Source: Vibrio genomosp. F10 str. ZF-129
GTDB lineage: Bacteria; Pseudomonadota; Gammaproteobacteria; Enterobacterales; Vibrionaceae
Direction: 5' to 3'
NCBI RefSeq assembly: GCF_000287055.2
Contig: NZ_AJYQ02000137.1
Coordinates: 122,490 to 186,489, forward strand
Length of the DNA: 64,000 bases
In this document: positions 44,061 to 53,183 of the stretch, piece after piece
Layout: the number at the start of each line of letters is the position of its first letter
How positions within the stretch are numbered: the stretch's first letter is position 1
Program-made: the position numbers and the translations under genes
The notes under the pieces: generated by a model
What the model saw: the letters and a program-made list of their open reading frames with translations, nothing else
Database searches by the model: none
Told to the model about the DNA's origin: nothing

Positions 44061-45818
44061 ATGGATACGAATGTTAGTAGCGAAGCGCTATACACCGCAG
44101 ACCAATCTAGAGCCCTTGCGCTTTTTTTACGCCAACGAAAGCCGCCAGAAATTGCGGAGGAAGTTGGCGTAGCTACGCGTACGGTTCAGAAATGGATTAA
44201 GCAATTTGATTGGGCAACCTTGCGAGACGATTCCCCCATTGAGCTAATGCTTAGGCAGCGTATCGCCTATTTGATGTGGGGTGTTGACCATAAACTTGAA
44301 TGCCAAGAACGAGAATTAAAAATGCTGTTTGAAGAGCAACGTAAGCGTGAAGAGGCAGAGAATCGCCGTACACGACCAGCTAGCCGTAGTGATGGTGATA
44401 AAAAACGTGGTCGTAAATCGAATAAGGTTAAAAATGACATTTCCGGTATCACCAAAGAGATGCTGGATGAATACCGTGAAAAAACGTTCTTTGGTTACCA
44501 AAAAGAGATTCATGCTCATAAGCAAAGCGATGATATCAATGAGATTCGCTTTTATCTTAAATCTCGCCAGATTGGTTTGTCGTTCTATTTTGCATGGGAA
44601 GCGTTTGAAGATGCAGTGCTTAGCGGAGATAACCAGGTGTTTATTTCTGCGTCCAAGAAACAGGCGTACATCTTTAAAAATTACATTCGCAAGTTTGCCC
44701 TAGAGCTTGCTGGCATTGATTTAAAAGGTAAAGACGACATTGAATTAAGCAATGGCGCTAACCTTATTTTCTGTTCAACCAATGTTTCATCTTCTCAGGG
44801 CTTTAACGGTCACATGTATTGGGATGAGGTTTTCTGGATACCTCGCTTTGGGGCACTTGATGACTATGCAGGTGGTATGTCGATTCAGGCTCAGTACCGT
44901 ACAACCTACATATCAACCCCTTCTACTATGGCGCATGAGGCTTACCCAAAATGGTCTGGTAAGAAAGAAGACAACATTGACCTAAGCCATAAAGCACTAA
45001 AAGACGGTGCGCTTGGCCCCGACTACATCTTCCGTCAAATGATCACGGTTGATGATGCCATTGCCAAAGGCGGTGACAAGCTCTTCAACATGGAGAAGCT
45101 TAAGCGTAAGTATCCGGTTAAAGAGGTATTCGACAACCTGCTTCGCTGTAAATTCTTGGATGATAGCGCCTCGTTCTTTGCGCTCAAGGCGTTGTTGGCT
45201 TGCAAGACGGATACAGACCTTTGGCAGGACGTAGACCACGACAAAGCGAGCCCCGTTGGTAATGCAGAGGTTTTGGTTGGTTATGATCCAAGAGGTGGCG
45301 GTACCGGTGAAGGTTCGGACGATGCAGGTTTAGTTGTCGCACTGAAACCCAAAACCAAGGGCGGCGTATTTCGGACTATTGAGAAACTTCGTTTGAAAGG
45401 TTCGAGCTATGAACAACAAGCTGAAACCATTCGAAGCATTACCGAAAAGTACAATGTGGTTTATTTAGCGATGGACACTGGCGGCGTGGGCTCGGCGGTA
45501 GCGGAGTTGGTACGTAAGTTTTACCCGGCTTTGGTTGAGTTGAACTATTCACCAGAGATGAAGCGCATGATGGCATATAAAGCGCGAGAGATTATCAATA
45601 ATGGACGCTTCTTGTTTGATGATGATTGGGATGACCTAGTGCATTCCTTCTTGATGATTCGCCAGCAAACCACCGATAAAAGCGGACAAGTAACCTTTGT
45701 TTCCAATCGTAGCAAAATAGGTTCGCATGCTGATTTAGCATGGGCCTCAATGCACGTTCTAGCGTGGGAACCAATAGATGTGAATGCAGATAACGATACA
45801 AGCGTAACGTTCTTCTAA
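44061..45818 (+). CDS. P: Large terminase subunit P
   Basis: This 585-residue ATPase and nuclease packages DNA. The first 60 residues carry a helix-turn-helix (EIAEEVGVATRTVQKW) as in P2 gpP. The ATPase has the RQIGLSFYFAWEAF Walker A region and HMYWDEVFWI as Walker B. The C-terminal nuclease has VGYDPRGGG and the later YLAMDTGGVG acidic segment. It begins the rightward P-Q pair, opposite in direction to the other late genes. Confidence 0.95.
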   Translation: MDTNVSSEALYTADQSRALALFLRQRKPPEIAEEVGVATRTVQKWIKQFDWATLRDDSPIELMLRQRIAYLMWGVDHKLECQERELKMLFEEQRKREEAENRRTRPASRSDGDKKRGRKSNKVKNDISGITKEMLDEYREKTFFGYQKEIHAHKQSDDINEIRFYLKSRQIGLSFYFAWEAFEDAVLSGDNQVFISASKKQAYIFKNYIRKFALELAGIDLKGKDDIELSNGANLIFCSTNVSSSQGFNGHMYWDEVFWIPRFGALDDYAGGMSIQAQYRTTYISTPSTMAHEAYPKWSGKKEDNIDLSHKALKDGALGPDYIFRQMITVDDAIAKGGDKLFNMEKLKRKYPVKEVFDNLLRCKFLDDSASFFALKALLACKTDTDLWQDVDHDKASPVGNAEVLVGYDPRGGGTGEGSDDAGLVVALKPKTKGGVFRTIEKLRLKGSSYEQQAETIRSITEKYNVVYLAMDTGGVGSAVAELVRKFYPALVELNYSPEMKRMMAYKAREIINNGRFLFDDDWDDLVHSFLMIRQQTTDKSGQVTFVSNRSKIGSHADLAWASMHVLAWEPIDVNADNDTSVTFF

Positions 45819-45834
45819 GAACTGGAGAGAGCAA

Positions 45835-46803
45835 GTGATTGAGATTGAATTTTCTAAACCTGTAAGTGTGATGAATAGCGATATTCTGAGCTATTTAGAA
45901 GTGGCGTTAATTGACGGCTTATATGAGCCGCCAATACCGCTTGATACTTTGGCTAAGGCCTTGCGCGTGAACCCCATGCATGCCAGCGCAATAGAATTCA
46001 AACGTAATACGCTGATTTTAGCTATTGCGCTGAGTGGGTTGTTATCTCGCCAAGATGCCAAGCGCTTTATTCAAGACTATTTAACGTTTGGTAATGGCTA
46101 CCTGCAAGTTATACGCAGTTTCCGCGGGCTAGGTGAGCCTGTTAAGTTGAAGCACTTGCCCGCACTTTATATGCGCAGGCGTGAAGACTTAGGCTGGACA
46201 TACAAACCACGCGCTTACGATGACGAAGGGCGCATTGACTATAAACAAGGGCAAGTATTCCATTTGGGTGATTATGATATTGCTCAAGAGCTTTACGGTT
46301 TACCAAGCCATGTGAGCGGCCTTACCTCTATCTGGCTAAATGAAGATGCAACTTTGTTTCGTCGTCAGTACTTCCGCAATGGTAATCATGCTGGTTACTT
46401 GCTGTACATGAATGAGCCAACAATGACCTCAAAGCAGGAAGAAGAGATCAAGAAACAGCTTCAGGCACAAGAAGGCATGGCATTCAAAAACCTGTTTGTT
46501 AATGCGAAAGGTAAAGATACCAAAGCACCGGAATTAAAAGCGATAGGGCAGGTTGAAGCGAAAGATGCGTTTAAGGATGTGAAGAACCAGACCATGACGG
46601 ATGTATTGGCCCTTCATCGTGTCCCTATCGAGTTAATGAGTGTTCGCCGCGAGAGTATTACGTCACTCGATCTCAGTAAGGTTGATTGGTTGTTTCACAA
46701 GAATGAGCTTTTGCCGCTGATTGATATGATGCAAGAGTTGAATGAATTTACGGGGCAAGAGGTTATCACCCCGAATGAGTACATGCGTTTGGATGTGGCT
46801 TAG
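45835..46803 (+). CDS. Q: Portal protein Q
   Basis: This 322-residue P2 gpQ-type portal has YLTFGNGYLQVIRSFRG and IELMSVRRESITSLDLSKVDWLF. It starts at a GTG at 45835 with GGAGAG upstream, 16 bp after the terminase stop. It ends 24 bp from the convergent lysis gene Rz, so the two operons meet tail to tail. Confidence 0.93.
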   Translation: MIEIEFSKPVSVMNSDILSYLEVALIDGLYEPPIPLDTLAKALRVNPMHASAIEFKRNTLILAIALSGLLSRQDAKRFIQDYLTFGNGYLQVIRSFRGLGEPVKLKHLPALYMRRREDLGWTYKPRAYDDEGRIDYKQGQVFHLGDYDIAQELYGLPSHVSGLTSIWLNEDATLFRRQYFRNGNHAGYLLYMNEPTMTSKQEEEIKKQLQAQEGMAFKNLFVNAKGKDTKAPELKAIGQVEAKDAFKDVKNQTMTDVLALHRVPIELMSVRRESITSLDLSKVDWLFHKNELLPLIDMMQELNEFTGQEVITPNEYMRLDVA

Positions 46804-46827
46804 TATCGAGTATAGACAGATACGTCT

Positions 46828-47349
46828 CTACTGCATTGAGGGTTTGAGTTGTGCTTTTATCCATGTTTGTAGCGATAGCAGTTGTTGTGCGTTTTCAGCA
46901 CAGGTTTGTACGTTAGATACATCCTCCGCTAGGACTTCGGCGTCTCGCTCGTAACTTGTAGCGGTTTTGGGGGCACCATCAGTGACGGTGGAGGGTTGCT
47001 GAATACCGATTGCTCGATTATGCGCTCGCACTGATTCGGCGCGGATGTGCATCCAGTCAGGATCATTAACAACGCACTGCTTATCATTGTTCTTTTGAGC
47101 ATACTTGATCACCTCTTTTTCTATCTCTCGAAACTCAATTCGAATATCAGGCTTTTGGTTAGCGAGTTTTACGGCTAATTGGAAAGCCTCGTCTTGTTTT
47201 TGTTCTACTTTGTCCCACAGGGCATTTTGTGCTTTTAGGGCCTTAGCTTCTGTCGTTGTTACGCCGTAGTCATAAGAGAAATACACCACACAGCCAAGAA
47301 CGGCGACAATGCCAAGGGTTTTGAATAGGGTTAGGTAGTTGGCGAACAT
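46828..47349 (-). CDS. Rz: Inner-membrane spanin Rz
   Basis: This 173-residue protein has one N-terminal transmembrane helix (TLGIVAVLGCVVYFSYDYG) and a long periplasmic coiled coil (ALWDKVEQKQDEAFQLAVKL). This is the topology of i-spanins, which fuse inner and outer membranes in the last step of lysis. It follows the endolysin gene. The outer-membrane partner Rz1 is encoded wholly inside it in another frame (46929-47102). Confidence 0.85.
   Translation of the reverse strand: MFANYLTLFKTLGIVAVLGCVVYFSYDYGVTTTEAKALKAQNALWDKVEQKQDEAFQLAVKLANQKPDIRIEFREIEKEVIKYAQKNNDKQCVVNDPDWMHIRAESVRAHNRAIGIQQPSTVTDGAPKTATSYERDAEVLAEDVSNVQTCAENAQQLLSLQTWIKAQLKPSMQ
46929..47102 (-). CDS. Rz1: Outer-membrane spanin lipoprotein Rz1, nested in Rz
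   Basis: A 57-residue frame nested inside Rz begins MLKRTMISSALLMILTGC, a lipoprotein signal with lipobox LTGC. It continues with a proline-rich mature part (NPPPSLMVPPKPL). A nested, proline-rich small lipoprotein inside Rz is the classical Rz1 arrangement of lambda and P2. The Rz coiled coil and Rz1 would bridge the periplasm. The start is the ATG at 47102. Confidence 0.87.
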   Translation of the reverse strand: MLKRTMISSALLMILTGCTSAPNQCERIIEQSVFSNPPPSLMVPPKPLQVTSETPKS

Positions 47350-47364
47350 TGTGACTCTCCTTGC

Positions 47365-47901
47365 TTACCATCCGTACAAACAAACGTTTTCTTCTTTCGT
47401 TCGGCGTTTGGGAATACCGGCACAGTTGTTTTGTTTTAATCGGCAGTTTTTCCCGTTGACGAACACCCACCTTTGGTACTCGTTACAGGCGCCCAATTGA
47501 TCGCCTTGGTTGAATTTTTTTAGTAGCGTTGAACGAGAGAAGTTACCCGCGCCTAGGTTATAAACAAAGCTCACCATCATGTCGTATTCGCCTTGTTTTG
47601 GCGTTTGGGTGATGTGTTTTTTAACTACTTTCTCTGCGGCGGCTACGCTTTCAACAAAGCTTTCTGCGGCTTGCTGTTCGGTGATATGCGTGTCCTTGGT
47701 CACGCCTTTGGTATTGCCTAGACCGACCGTCCAAACATTCGCACTGCATTGGTATGACTTGAGGCGGCAACCTTCTTCATTGGCGATATGGCGCAAACCG
47801 TTTTCACTGACGTTTAGCTCTGAGTCGATAGTAAAGACAATGGCAAGAACTGAAGTGACAGAGCACACCACCGCCTGTATTGCTTTGGTTTTTAGGCTCA
47901 T
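47365..47901 (-). CDS. Phage endolysin (lysozyme), probable SAR type
   Basis: This 178-residue lysozyme of glycoside hydrolase family 24 cuts peptidoglycan. The N-terminus is a weakly hydrophobic helix (AVVCSVTSVLAIVFTI) that looks like a signal-arrest-release anchor. The catalytic triad fits E-x8-C-x5-T: Glu in NEEGC, Cys in YQC and Thr in NVWTVGLG. Cys occupies the middle position, as in some SAR endolysins, where it may regulate activity by disulfide exchange. The ATG overlaps the holin stop as ATGA. Confidence 0.87.
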   Translation of the reverse strand: MSLKTKAIQAVVCSVTSVLAIVFTIDSELNVSENGLRHIANEEGCRLKSYQCSANVWTVGLGNTKGVTKDTHITEQQAAESFVESVAAAEKVVKKHITQTPKQGEYDMMVSFVYNLGAGNFSRSTLLKKFNQGDQLGACNEYQRWVFVNGKNCRLKQNNCAGIPKRRTKEENVCLYGW

Positions 47902-48140
47902 ACTGCACCGTCCTCTTGAGAGTTCAGCTTGTCTAGTTTGGCTTGGTTGAGCTTTGTTGCTACGGAGTAATGGCGAAATGCCATAACGCCAGCCGCAATA
48001 CCTACCGTAACGGAAATCACTTGTAAGGTATCTATCACACCAAAGCTGATAATGGTTGCACTAATGGAAGTGAGGACTTTCTTTAGGCCAGTCGCATCTA
48101 GCAAAGATATGACGAGTGTTTTTGCCTCTGTTTGATTCAT
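47898..48140 (-). CDS. Small membrane protein, probable holin
   Basis: This 80-residue protein has two predicted membrane segments (about residues 20-38 and 40-57, with ISATIISFGVIDTLQVISVT and VGIAAGVMAF) and a charged tail (KLNQAKLDKLNSQEDGAV). It lies just before the endolysin, with overlap, the usual place for a holin or pinholin. The family is not recognised for certain. Confidence 0.6.
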   Translation of the reverse strand: MNQTEAKTLVISLLDATGLKKVLTSISATIISFGVIDTLQVISVTVGIAAGVMAFRHYSVATKLNQAKLDKLNSQEDGAV

Positions 48141-48261
48141 TGATTTTTCTCTCGTAACTAGTGATTAGTGCCCCACAAAACCAGTGTATCGGGCTGAGGT
48201 TTAAAGGGTACTTATGGCATTTCTAGTGCGGAGATATAGAAGTTTGGGAAGTCAGAAAGAA

Positions 48262-48287
48262 CAAACCCAGCGGCTAGGCTGGGTTTG
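48262..48287 (-). terminator. Possible terminator after the tail fibre genes
   Basis: The arms CAAACCCAGC and GCTGGGTTTG form a stem of about 10 bp. On the minus strand it is followed by TTCTTTCTG, a weak T run. It lies just beyond the fibre-assembly stop and may separate tail and lysis genes. Confidence 0.5.
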
Positions 48288-48291
48288 GTGG

Positions 48292-48834
48292 TTAGTTGAT
48301 TGGCGCTTCTGGGTATGGGTTCTCCGCTTTGATTTTGGCTTCTAGCTCGTTGATGCGATTAGAGAGTACTTGTACTTCATCGGTTTTGCCTTGCCGCGCC
48401 TTACGTGCAAGCTCACTTTCTAGTGGGTCGGTGAGTTGGGTATAAAGCGTTGAGCGAGTAGCATCCACTTGCGCATAGTCGTGAATGTATTTATTGCTTA
48501 GGTTGGTTACCCAAGAGTCATTAATCCATTCATCCCATTGTGTTGATGGTTTTTCTAGTGTGTATTCGTCCGTGACCAAAGACGCATCATCAAACACTTT
48601 CGATTCATGGGTTTGCTTATGGTAAGCCGTTACTTCAACGGGCTTTGGCTCAACGAGCCACTTTTGGTTTTGTACATCAAATTTGGCTTGTTCGGTTTTT
48701 TCGTCAAACTCTGCCGTGGCAACCCAAGTAGCGAACTGCGGTAAAATATAATCTTCATATCCTGCAATGTTATCGACATTGCTCTTACCTAAATAGACTA
48801 ATGTTTTAGGGTCATAGTGATACGCAACTTTCAT
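48292..48834 (-). CDS. Probable tail fibre assembly chaperone
   Basis: This 180-residue protein directly follows the tail fibre gene, with a TAATG overlap. It begins with a short domain (VAYHYDPKTLVYLGKSNVD) like those of fibre-assembly or fibre-accessory proteins. The middle contains a segment with many Val, Lys and Glu (FDEKTEQAKFDVQNQKWLVE). The C-terminus is charged coiled coil. Function is inferred from position and this general resemblance. Confidence 0.6.
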   Translation of the reverse strand: MKVAYHYDPKTLVYLGKSNVDNIAGYEDYILPQFATWVATAEFDEKTEQAKFDVQNQKWLVEPKPVEVTAYHKQTHESKVFDDASLVTDEYTLEKPSTQWDEWINDSWVTNLSNKYIHDYAQVDATRSTLYTQLTDPLESELARKARQGKTDEVQVLSNRINELEAKIKAENPYPEAPIN

Positions 48835-49799
48835 TACATCCAACCTCGGTGTATTTTGATGGAAAGGTTTCCAGTGTATGGGCGGTTTTCTGTCGATGTC
48901 GGCACAACCTTAGAAGCATCAAATTCAATAGTTCGGTTAGCTCCCGGATCTGCTCCAATCACGCCCACTTTGGCTGGGCTACTTCCATATTCTTCAAGAG
49001 ATAAAGCCCCAGTATTAGTTTTAAGTGGCCCATAAACTGAACTTACTCCACCTGTAATGTTCCGAATCGCATCGCCTTGAGTTGAACCATGAGAGACATT
49101 TGATGGATTACCACGAATAAAATGACCCAAATGGTGATTTGGCAAAGTAAAGGTTGTGGCACCATCACCATCGCCAAACTTCATTGCGTGAATCATTGGA
49201 TCGGCGTCTTTTGTTGCCTGATCGATTACCATTCCAGCCGCTACCGCATAGTCCCAAAGTAGTTTATCGGTAATTCTTGATAATTCGCCGCCTTTTAGGT
49301 CAATCCAAGCAGGCTTTTCTCCGGATTGATGGAATTCACCTATCATTCCTACCATGTTTGCTAGTGCTGCTTTAATCGGCGCTAGGTGTAGCTCATTCAA
49401 TTCAGTTTCAGTCACAAACTCACTGTGTTTAAAAATAACTTGTCCAGCTTCACCCGAAATCGCCGCTTTGAGTGTCACCATACCGCCAATGCCTTTCGGC
49501 AAAGCGACTTTGGGTGTCGAGCACTCGATCACGGATTGATTGTTGCTATCTAATACATGGATTTGGTGTAGGTATTCATCAAAGTGCTGCTCAATGGGCA
49601 GATTCAAGATAAAGGTTAAAACGCCATTGTCATCGTAGTAACTGGTTTCAATGGTGTTTTCGTAGAATGAATACAGTGATTCACTTGGTGCGTCATGGGT
49701 TAACGCGCCAATGAGCCGATACTTGGTTACAGTATTTTTCAGCTCACTGTTTAAAATATCTATCCCGTGCTGAGTCGGAATAGCTTGCAGTGTGCTCAT
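48834..49799 (-). CDS. Tail fibre protein
   Basis: This 321-residue protein binds the host surface. The N-terminal part (TVTKYRLIGALTHDAPSESLY) is a baseplate-anchoring region as in P2 gpH. The C-terminal half has a collar-type segment (DGDGATTFTLPNHHLGHFIRG) common to tail fibre tips. It is short for a fibre, suggesting a compact receptor-binding protein. It starts as ATGA on the gp48 stop. Confidence 0.83.
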   Translation of the reverse strand: MSTLQAIPTQHGIDILNSELKNTVTKYRLIGALTHDAPSESLYSFYENTIETSYYDDNGVLTFILNLPIEQHFDEYLHQIHVLDSNNQSVIECSTPKVALPKGIGGMVTLKAAISGEAGQVIFKHSEFVTETELNELHLAPIKAALANMVGMIGEFHQSGEKPAWIDLKGGELSRITDKLLWDYAVAAGMVIDQATKDADPMIHAMKFGDGDGATTFTLPNHHLGHFIRGNPSNVSHGSTQGDAIRNITGGVSSVYGPLKTNTGALSLEEYGSSPAKVGVIGADPGANRTIEFDASKVVPTSTENRPYTGNLSIKIHRGWM

Positions 49800-50326
49800 T
49801 CGGTGTCTCCTATTTCAAGTTGCCAAGTAATGGCAGTGCGGCACAAGATTTGAGTTTCAGCGTCTATTTCTAACTGTGAGCTCAACTCTGGCTTTATTGT
49901 TAAGGCGGTGGCCTGTTCAAATTGGGTTTCGGCTTCCAATGGGTAAAGCCAGTGAAACTCGGTGTGAGGTAATCGAACATTTTCAAATGCGTTAATGGCT
50001 GCGCCATTGTCATAGCTGAAGAGGTCAATCAAAATCAGATTGGGCCTTTTCACATCGTCATAAACCAAACCATTTGAGCCCATTGTCCCAAGTAGGCTTT
50101 GATAATCTCGAATCTTCCAGCCAAACCCTTGCTCTTCAAACTCTGTTAAAAGCGATAATTTAATATCGTCATGGGTTTTCTTAAAGTCTTTCGCTATACC
50201 GTTAATGGTATTGGTCAGCTCTGCGTTCTCGGTGTCTTGCCAGTATTCGCCTTGAGGCAGTAACCCACGATAAGCATCAGCAAAATCGCCTTCGCTGTAT
50301 TCAATGATTAAGTCGGAGGTGTCCAT
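49796..50326 (-). CDS. Baseplate protein, Mu gp48-like (DUF2313)
   Basis: This 176-residue protein has the pattern FADAYRGLLPQGEYWQDTEN and ELTNTINGIAKDF near the start, typical of the YmfQ/DUF2313 family (Mu gp48). It links the baseplate wedge to tail fibres. It overlaps both neighbours, gp47 upstream and the fibre downstream. Confidence 0.82.
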   Translation of the reverse strand: MDTSDLIIEYSEGDFADAYRGLLPQGEYWQDTENAELTNTINGIAKDFKKTHDDIKLSLLTEFEEQGFGWKIRDYQSLLGTMGSNGLVYDDVKRPNLILIDLFSYDNGAAINAFENVRLPHTEFHWLYPLEAETQFEQATALTIKPELSSQLEIDAETQILCRTAITWQLEIGDTE

Positions 50327-51351
50327 GAGACGGCTCCTAATACATGAATCTGGTTATTGTTTATAGCCACTTCGCCCACAGGCTCTTTGACAATAAAGTT
50401 ATTGGTCACCGTTGAAATGACTAACACAATTTCAGTGTTGGTGATGGATTCAGGCTTTTTAGTTTCTGGGTTTATCTTGCCCATTTTCCCTTTCACAAAG
50501 CTTTCAAGTGCTGTGACGACATCATCACGAATCGCTAGGTCTTCAATGCCTTGAATCTCTATAGCGAGTGGTGCTTTTTCTGGAAGGTGCGCAAACGGAT
50601 GACAACCCGCGAGTCGGTTAGCTTCAAAGGTCTCTTGAACAAGATTGACCACTTCACTGCTTAGCGTTGGGTCGTTTTCACGGGCGCCAATGTAGACCTC
50701 TACCATGCCGCGCTCTGGTGTGTTATCGAGTGCCCAAGCAAAATCTACATCAGAGTGAGCCGACACTGCCCACACTTCGTAGTCTTCTGATTTGCCGATC
50801 AGTTCATTCTTCTCAAAGGCCACAATTACTCGCGCTCGCCAGTGCTCTAACTCTTCGATATCTGCACCACCTTCAATACCAAGCGATAAGATATTATTTG
50901 GGTCGATACCGCTTAGTCCTTCAGTGAGAGTGAGTTTGGCGCCATTTGGTAAATTACTGGCTGTCCCTGATTCAAGTGCAATGACGTCTACAGGCACATT
51001 GCTGTATTGCTCTTTAGTGGTTTCATACTCTTTATCACCGTAGATTAGGTGAGTACCTTTGGCGATCACTACTGTTCCGCCTAGTTCAGTAAACTGCACT
51101 GTACCTTTTGCAAAAGTAGGCAGTAGTCGTGGTGTATTGTGGCGATTTGCATGCAGGTATAGCCATGCTTCAGAGCAGGTTTCAGGGTGCAATTGTCTGA
51201 AAAGCAAATCTTGATAGCCATATTGCCCATAGCTGACGCCAGCAATAGCAGAGGCTATCGCTTTGGTGGCTGGATTACTTTGCCCTGTTTCTGCCGTTAG
51301 GTTGGCTTCAGCACGAGCGATTAAGCTCTCAAGGCTCACTTGTGTACTCAT
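50308..51351 (-). CDS. Baseplate wedge protein J (Mu gp47-like)
   Basis: This 347-residue protein of the baseplate J family shows the SEAWLYLHANRHNTPRLLPT region and the LEHWRARVIVAFE segment typical of J/gp47 proteins. It forms the outer baseplate wedge of contractile tails. The start overlaps the gp46 stop as ATGA. Confidence 0.9.
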   Translation of the reverse strand: MSTQVSLESLIARAEANLTAETGQSNPATKAIASAIAGVSYGQYGYQDLLFRQLHPETCSEAWLYLHANRHNTPRLLPTFAKGTVQFTELGGTVVIAKGTHLIYGDKEYETTKEQYSNVPVDVIALESGTASNLPNGAKLTLTEGLSGIDPNNILSLGIEGGADIEELEHWRARVIVAFEKNELIGKSEDYEVWAVSAHSDVDFAWALDNTPERGMVEVYIGARENDPTLSSEVVNLVQETFEANRLAGCHPFAHLPEKAPLAIEIQGIEDLAIRDDVVTALESFVKGKMGKINPETKKPESITNTEIVLVISTVTNNFIVKEPVGEVAINNNQIHVLGAVSWTPPT

Positions 51352-51749
51352 TTATCTACCTTCGATAGTGGAACATCAAATGTTGAGCCATCAGTCAGGG
51401 TTATCATGATATTACGGCCCATTTGGTTTGGTTTCTCTCTCCAAACGGTGACTTCAATAGCTTTGGCGTGACCTTGCTGAATTAACCAGGCGAGAGCTTC
51501 TTCATAAAAGCGTTTAGCAAGCCTTAAGGTTTCATCGGTTAATTTGGCTCGTTTGAGCGTCCAGTCACGAGAGCCGACAATCTCTATCAGTTCATTACTC
51601 CAAGTGCCACCGCGTTCATTGTTGTCCATTCTGGCGCGGTCATTCTTGGTTGACTCAGCGTAGTTGTAGACGCTTTGCAGTACCGCATGAGTCATGCCGT
51701 CTTTTTGGCTTATTGGTGCCGTCAAAGCGTTTAATTTAAAGTACTTCAA
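51348..51749 (-). CDS. Baseplate protein, Mu gp46-like
   Basis: This protein of the GP46 family has GMTHAVLQSVYNYAES and a GTWSNELIEIVGSR segment. There is no good ATG. The TTG at 51749 has GGAGGA 9 nt upstream and overlaps the gp45 stop as TTGA, so it is chosen (133 residues). A frame extension to 51776 is not needed. It is a wedge component like gp25 of T4. Confidence 0.85.
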   Translation of the reverse strand: MKYFKLNALTAPISQKDGMTHAVLQSVYNYAESTKNDRARMDNNERGGTWSNELIEIVGSRDWTLKRAKLTDETLRLAKRFYEEALAWLIQQGHAKAIEVTVWREKPNQMGRNIMITLTDGSTFDVPLSKVDK

Positions 51750-52252
51750 TTGACTGGCTCCTCCGACAATCCGCAATTACATGGGTGTTTATGGGTTTCA
51801 ACGACAATACCGCCGAACTCACCAGAACCACCCGTGGCTTTGCCCTTAATATCAACATCACCAGCAAATTCAGACAGAGGCGTATCAAATACGATTTTTG
51901 TCGGAGCCTTGAGTTTGATTCCTTCCTCGGTGAAGTGAACGAGGTTGCCTTTGTCATCGAGCATGGCGACTTCGCCAGGTTTTAAGTCGATTTGGTAGCG
52001 TTCGTCTTCCACATTGACGGTAATACCACGCGCAGTTACACCGCCAATAAACAGGTTGTAAGCCTTGGCTTCGGGTAATGGTCGGCTCATGAATCCGTAG
52101 TTGTGGACGCGCTTAATGCGATCATTGGTGCGGCCTGTTGCGGTTCTGATTTGCAGCATGCCAGTGGTTGCGCCAGTCACCGTTCCTGTTCCAATCACAT
52201 TCTTGATGCGAGCCATTAATCGCTGTTGTTGCTGGCGTTGAGCACTAGACAT
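51746..52252 (-). CDS. Baseplate spike protein, Mu gp45-like
   Basis: From the ATG at 52252 this is a 168-residue spike. The N-terminal part has an OB-like domain (GTVTGATTGMLQIRTATGR). The C-terminal end has a THKHPCNCG motif, a metal-binding apex like the iron-binding tip of gp45 and gpV spikes. It forms the trimeric needle that pierces the outer membrane. The frame extends upstream to 52324, but the ATG matches the family start and overlaps gp44 by 8 bp. Confidence 0.9.
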   Translation of the reverse strand: MSSAQRQQQQRLMARIKNVIGTGTVTGATTGMLQIRTATGRTNDRIKRVHNYGFMSRPLPEAKAYNLFIGGVTARGITVNVEDERYQIDLKPGEVAMLDDKGNLVHFTEEGIKLKAPTKIVFDTPLSEFAGDVDIKGKATGGSGEFGGIVVETHKHPCNCGLSEEPVN

Positions 52253-53183
52253 GGCTTTGCTCCTTAAACGGCCTAACCAACTCAACGGAAGTACTCGCGG
52301 AGCTTTCGGACACCGATAGGCCAAGAGACTTAATCACCAGCATTTCACTAAAACTCTGCTCTTTGTCGATTACTCGAATCACTCGGTTTAATCCATCAAT
52401 CGCAAGCTGAGGAAAGATATCGGCGACAGACGTGGAAGCGGTTAGGCTTTCCGCTATGGCTAAGTTGTGTTCATATTTGGCGCGAGATAAACACGCTGCA
52501 CTGCTTTGCAGTTGGTCACAGGTGATCACCATCGTGCGCGAGCTATCAATGTTTGGGTTGGTGACTTGGGCGCTGGCATCATCCCACTGGCCCTGCACAT
52601 CAATAGTATGAAACTGCTTATTGAAGGTGCGTTTTATCTTTAAGCTGTCTATGTTGTTGCCTATTTCAAGGCCAACATTGTTAATCGTTCCGTGCGCCGT
52701 GTTCTCTATAGTCAGCACGCCATTTCGCTCGATGAGCATGTAGCCTTGCTCACGGATGAGCTGAGCCACATTTTCAACCGGAGACTCAGCGTTAATCTGA
52801 AACTCTTCAATCTTCGGCATGCCTTTAACGAGGCTCTTTACCCCTAAACCAAATGGTTTTGCCAGCTTTCTTAGCAACTCTTCAACATTGAGGTTATAAA
52901 TCGCATCCATTGTGATGCGCGAGTCAATCATGTTCGCGCTCTCGGAACGTCCTACTATTGGCATAGTTAAAGAGCTTGCGCCTGTCTCGCTTTCTGCTTC
53001 ATCTATCTGACCGATTAAGATGGATTGGTCATTAAGGAAGAACTCAACCGACAACGGGCGATCAATGTTCATCGGTTCAATCGAGCAGTTAAAGGTGTGG
53101 GCCAATTGCTCTGTTGAGTAGTTCAAGTTGGCTTGGTAAAAAGTGTGCGGATTCCCGTCAATGTGCATCGTGAGTTGATTCAT
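52245..53183 (-). CDS. Baseplate hub protein, Mu gp44/gpP-like
   Basis: This 312-residue hub protein is related to phage late control protein D. Features include QLTMHIDGNPHTFYQANLNY at the start and SPVENVAQLIREQGYMLIER in the middle, the usual segment of gp27-like hubs. It connects tube and spike. The start overlaps the upstream gene as ATGA. Confidence 0.88.
   Translation of the reverse strand: MNQLTMHIDGNPHTFYQANLNYSTEQLAHTFNCSIEPMNIDRPLSVEFFLNDQSILIGQIDEAESETGASSLTMPIVGRSESANMIDSRITMDAIYNLNVEELLRKLAKPFGLGVKSLVKGMPKIEEFQINAESPVENVAQLIREQGYMLIERNGVLTIENTAHGTINNVGLEIGNNIDSLKIKRTFNKQFHTIDVQGQWDDASAQVTNPNIDSSRTMVITCDQLQSSAACLSRAKYEHNLAIAESLTASTSVADIFPQLAIDGLNRVIRVIDKEQSFSEMLVIKSLGLSVSESSASTSVELVRPFKEQSHV

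Noticed and set aside
51750..51776. Upstream TTG start for the gp46-like gene
   Set aside because: The Shine-Dalgarno sequence GGAGGA lies downstream of this codon and fits the TTG at 51749.
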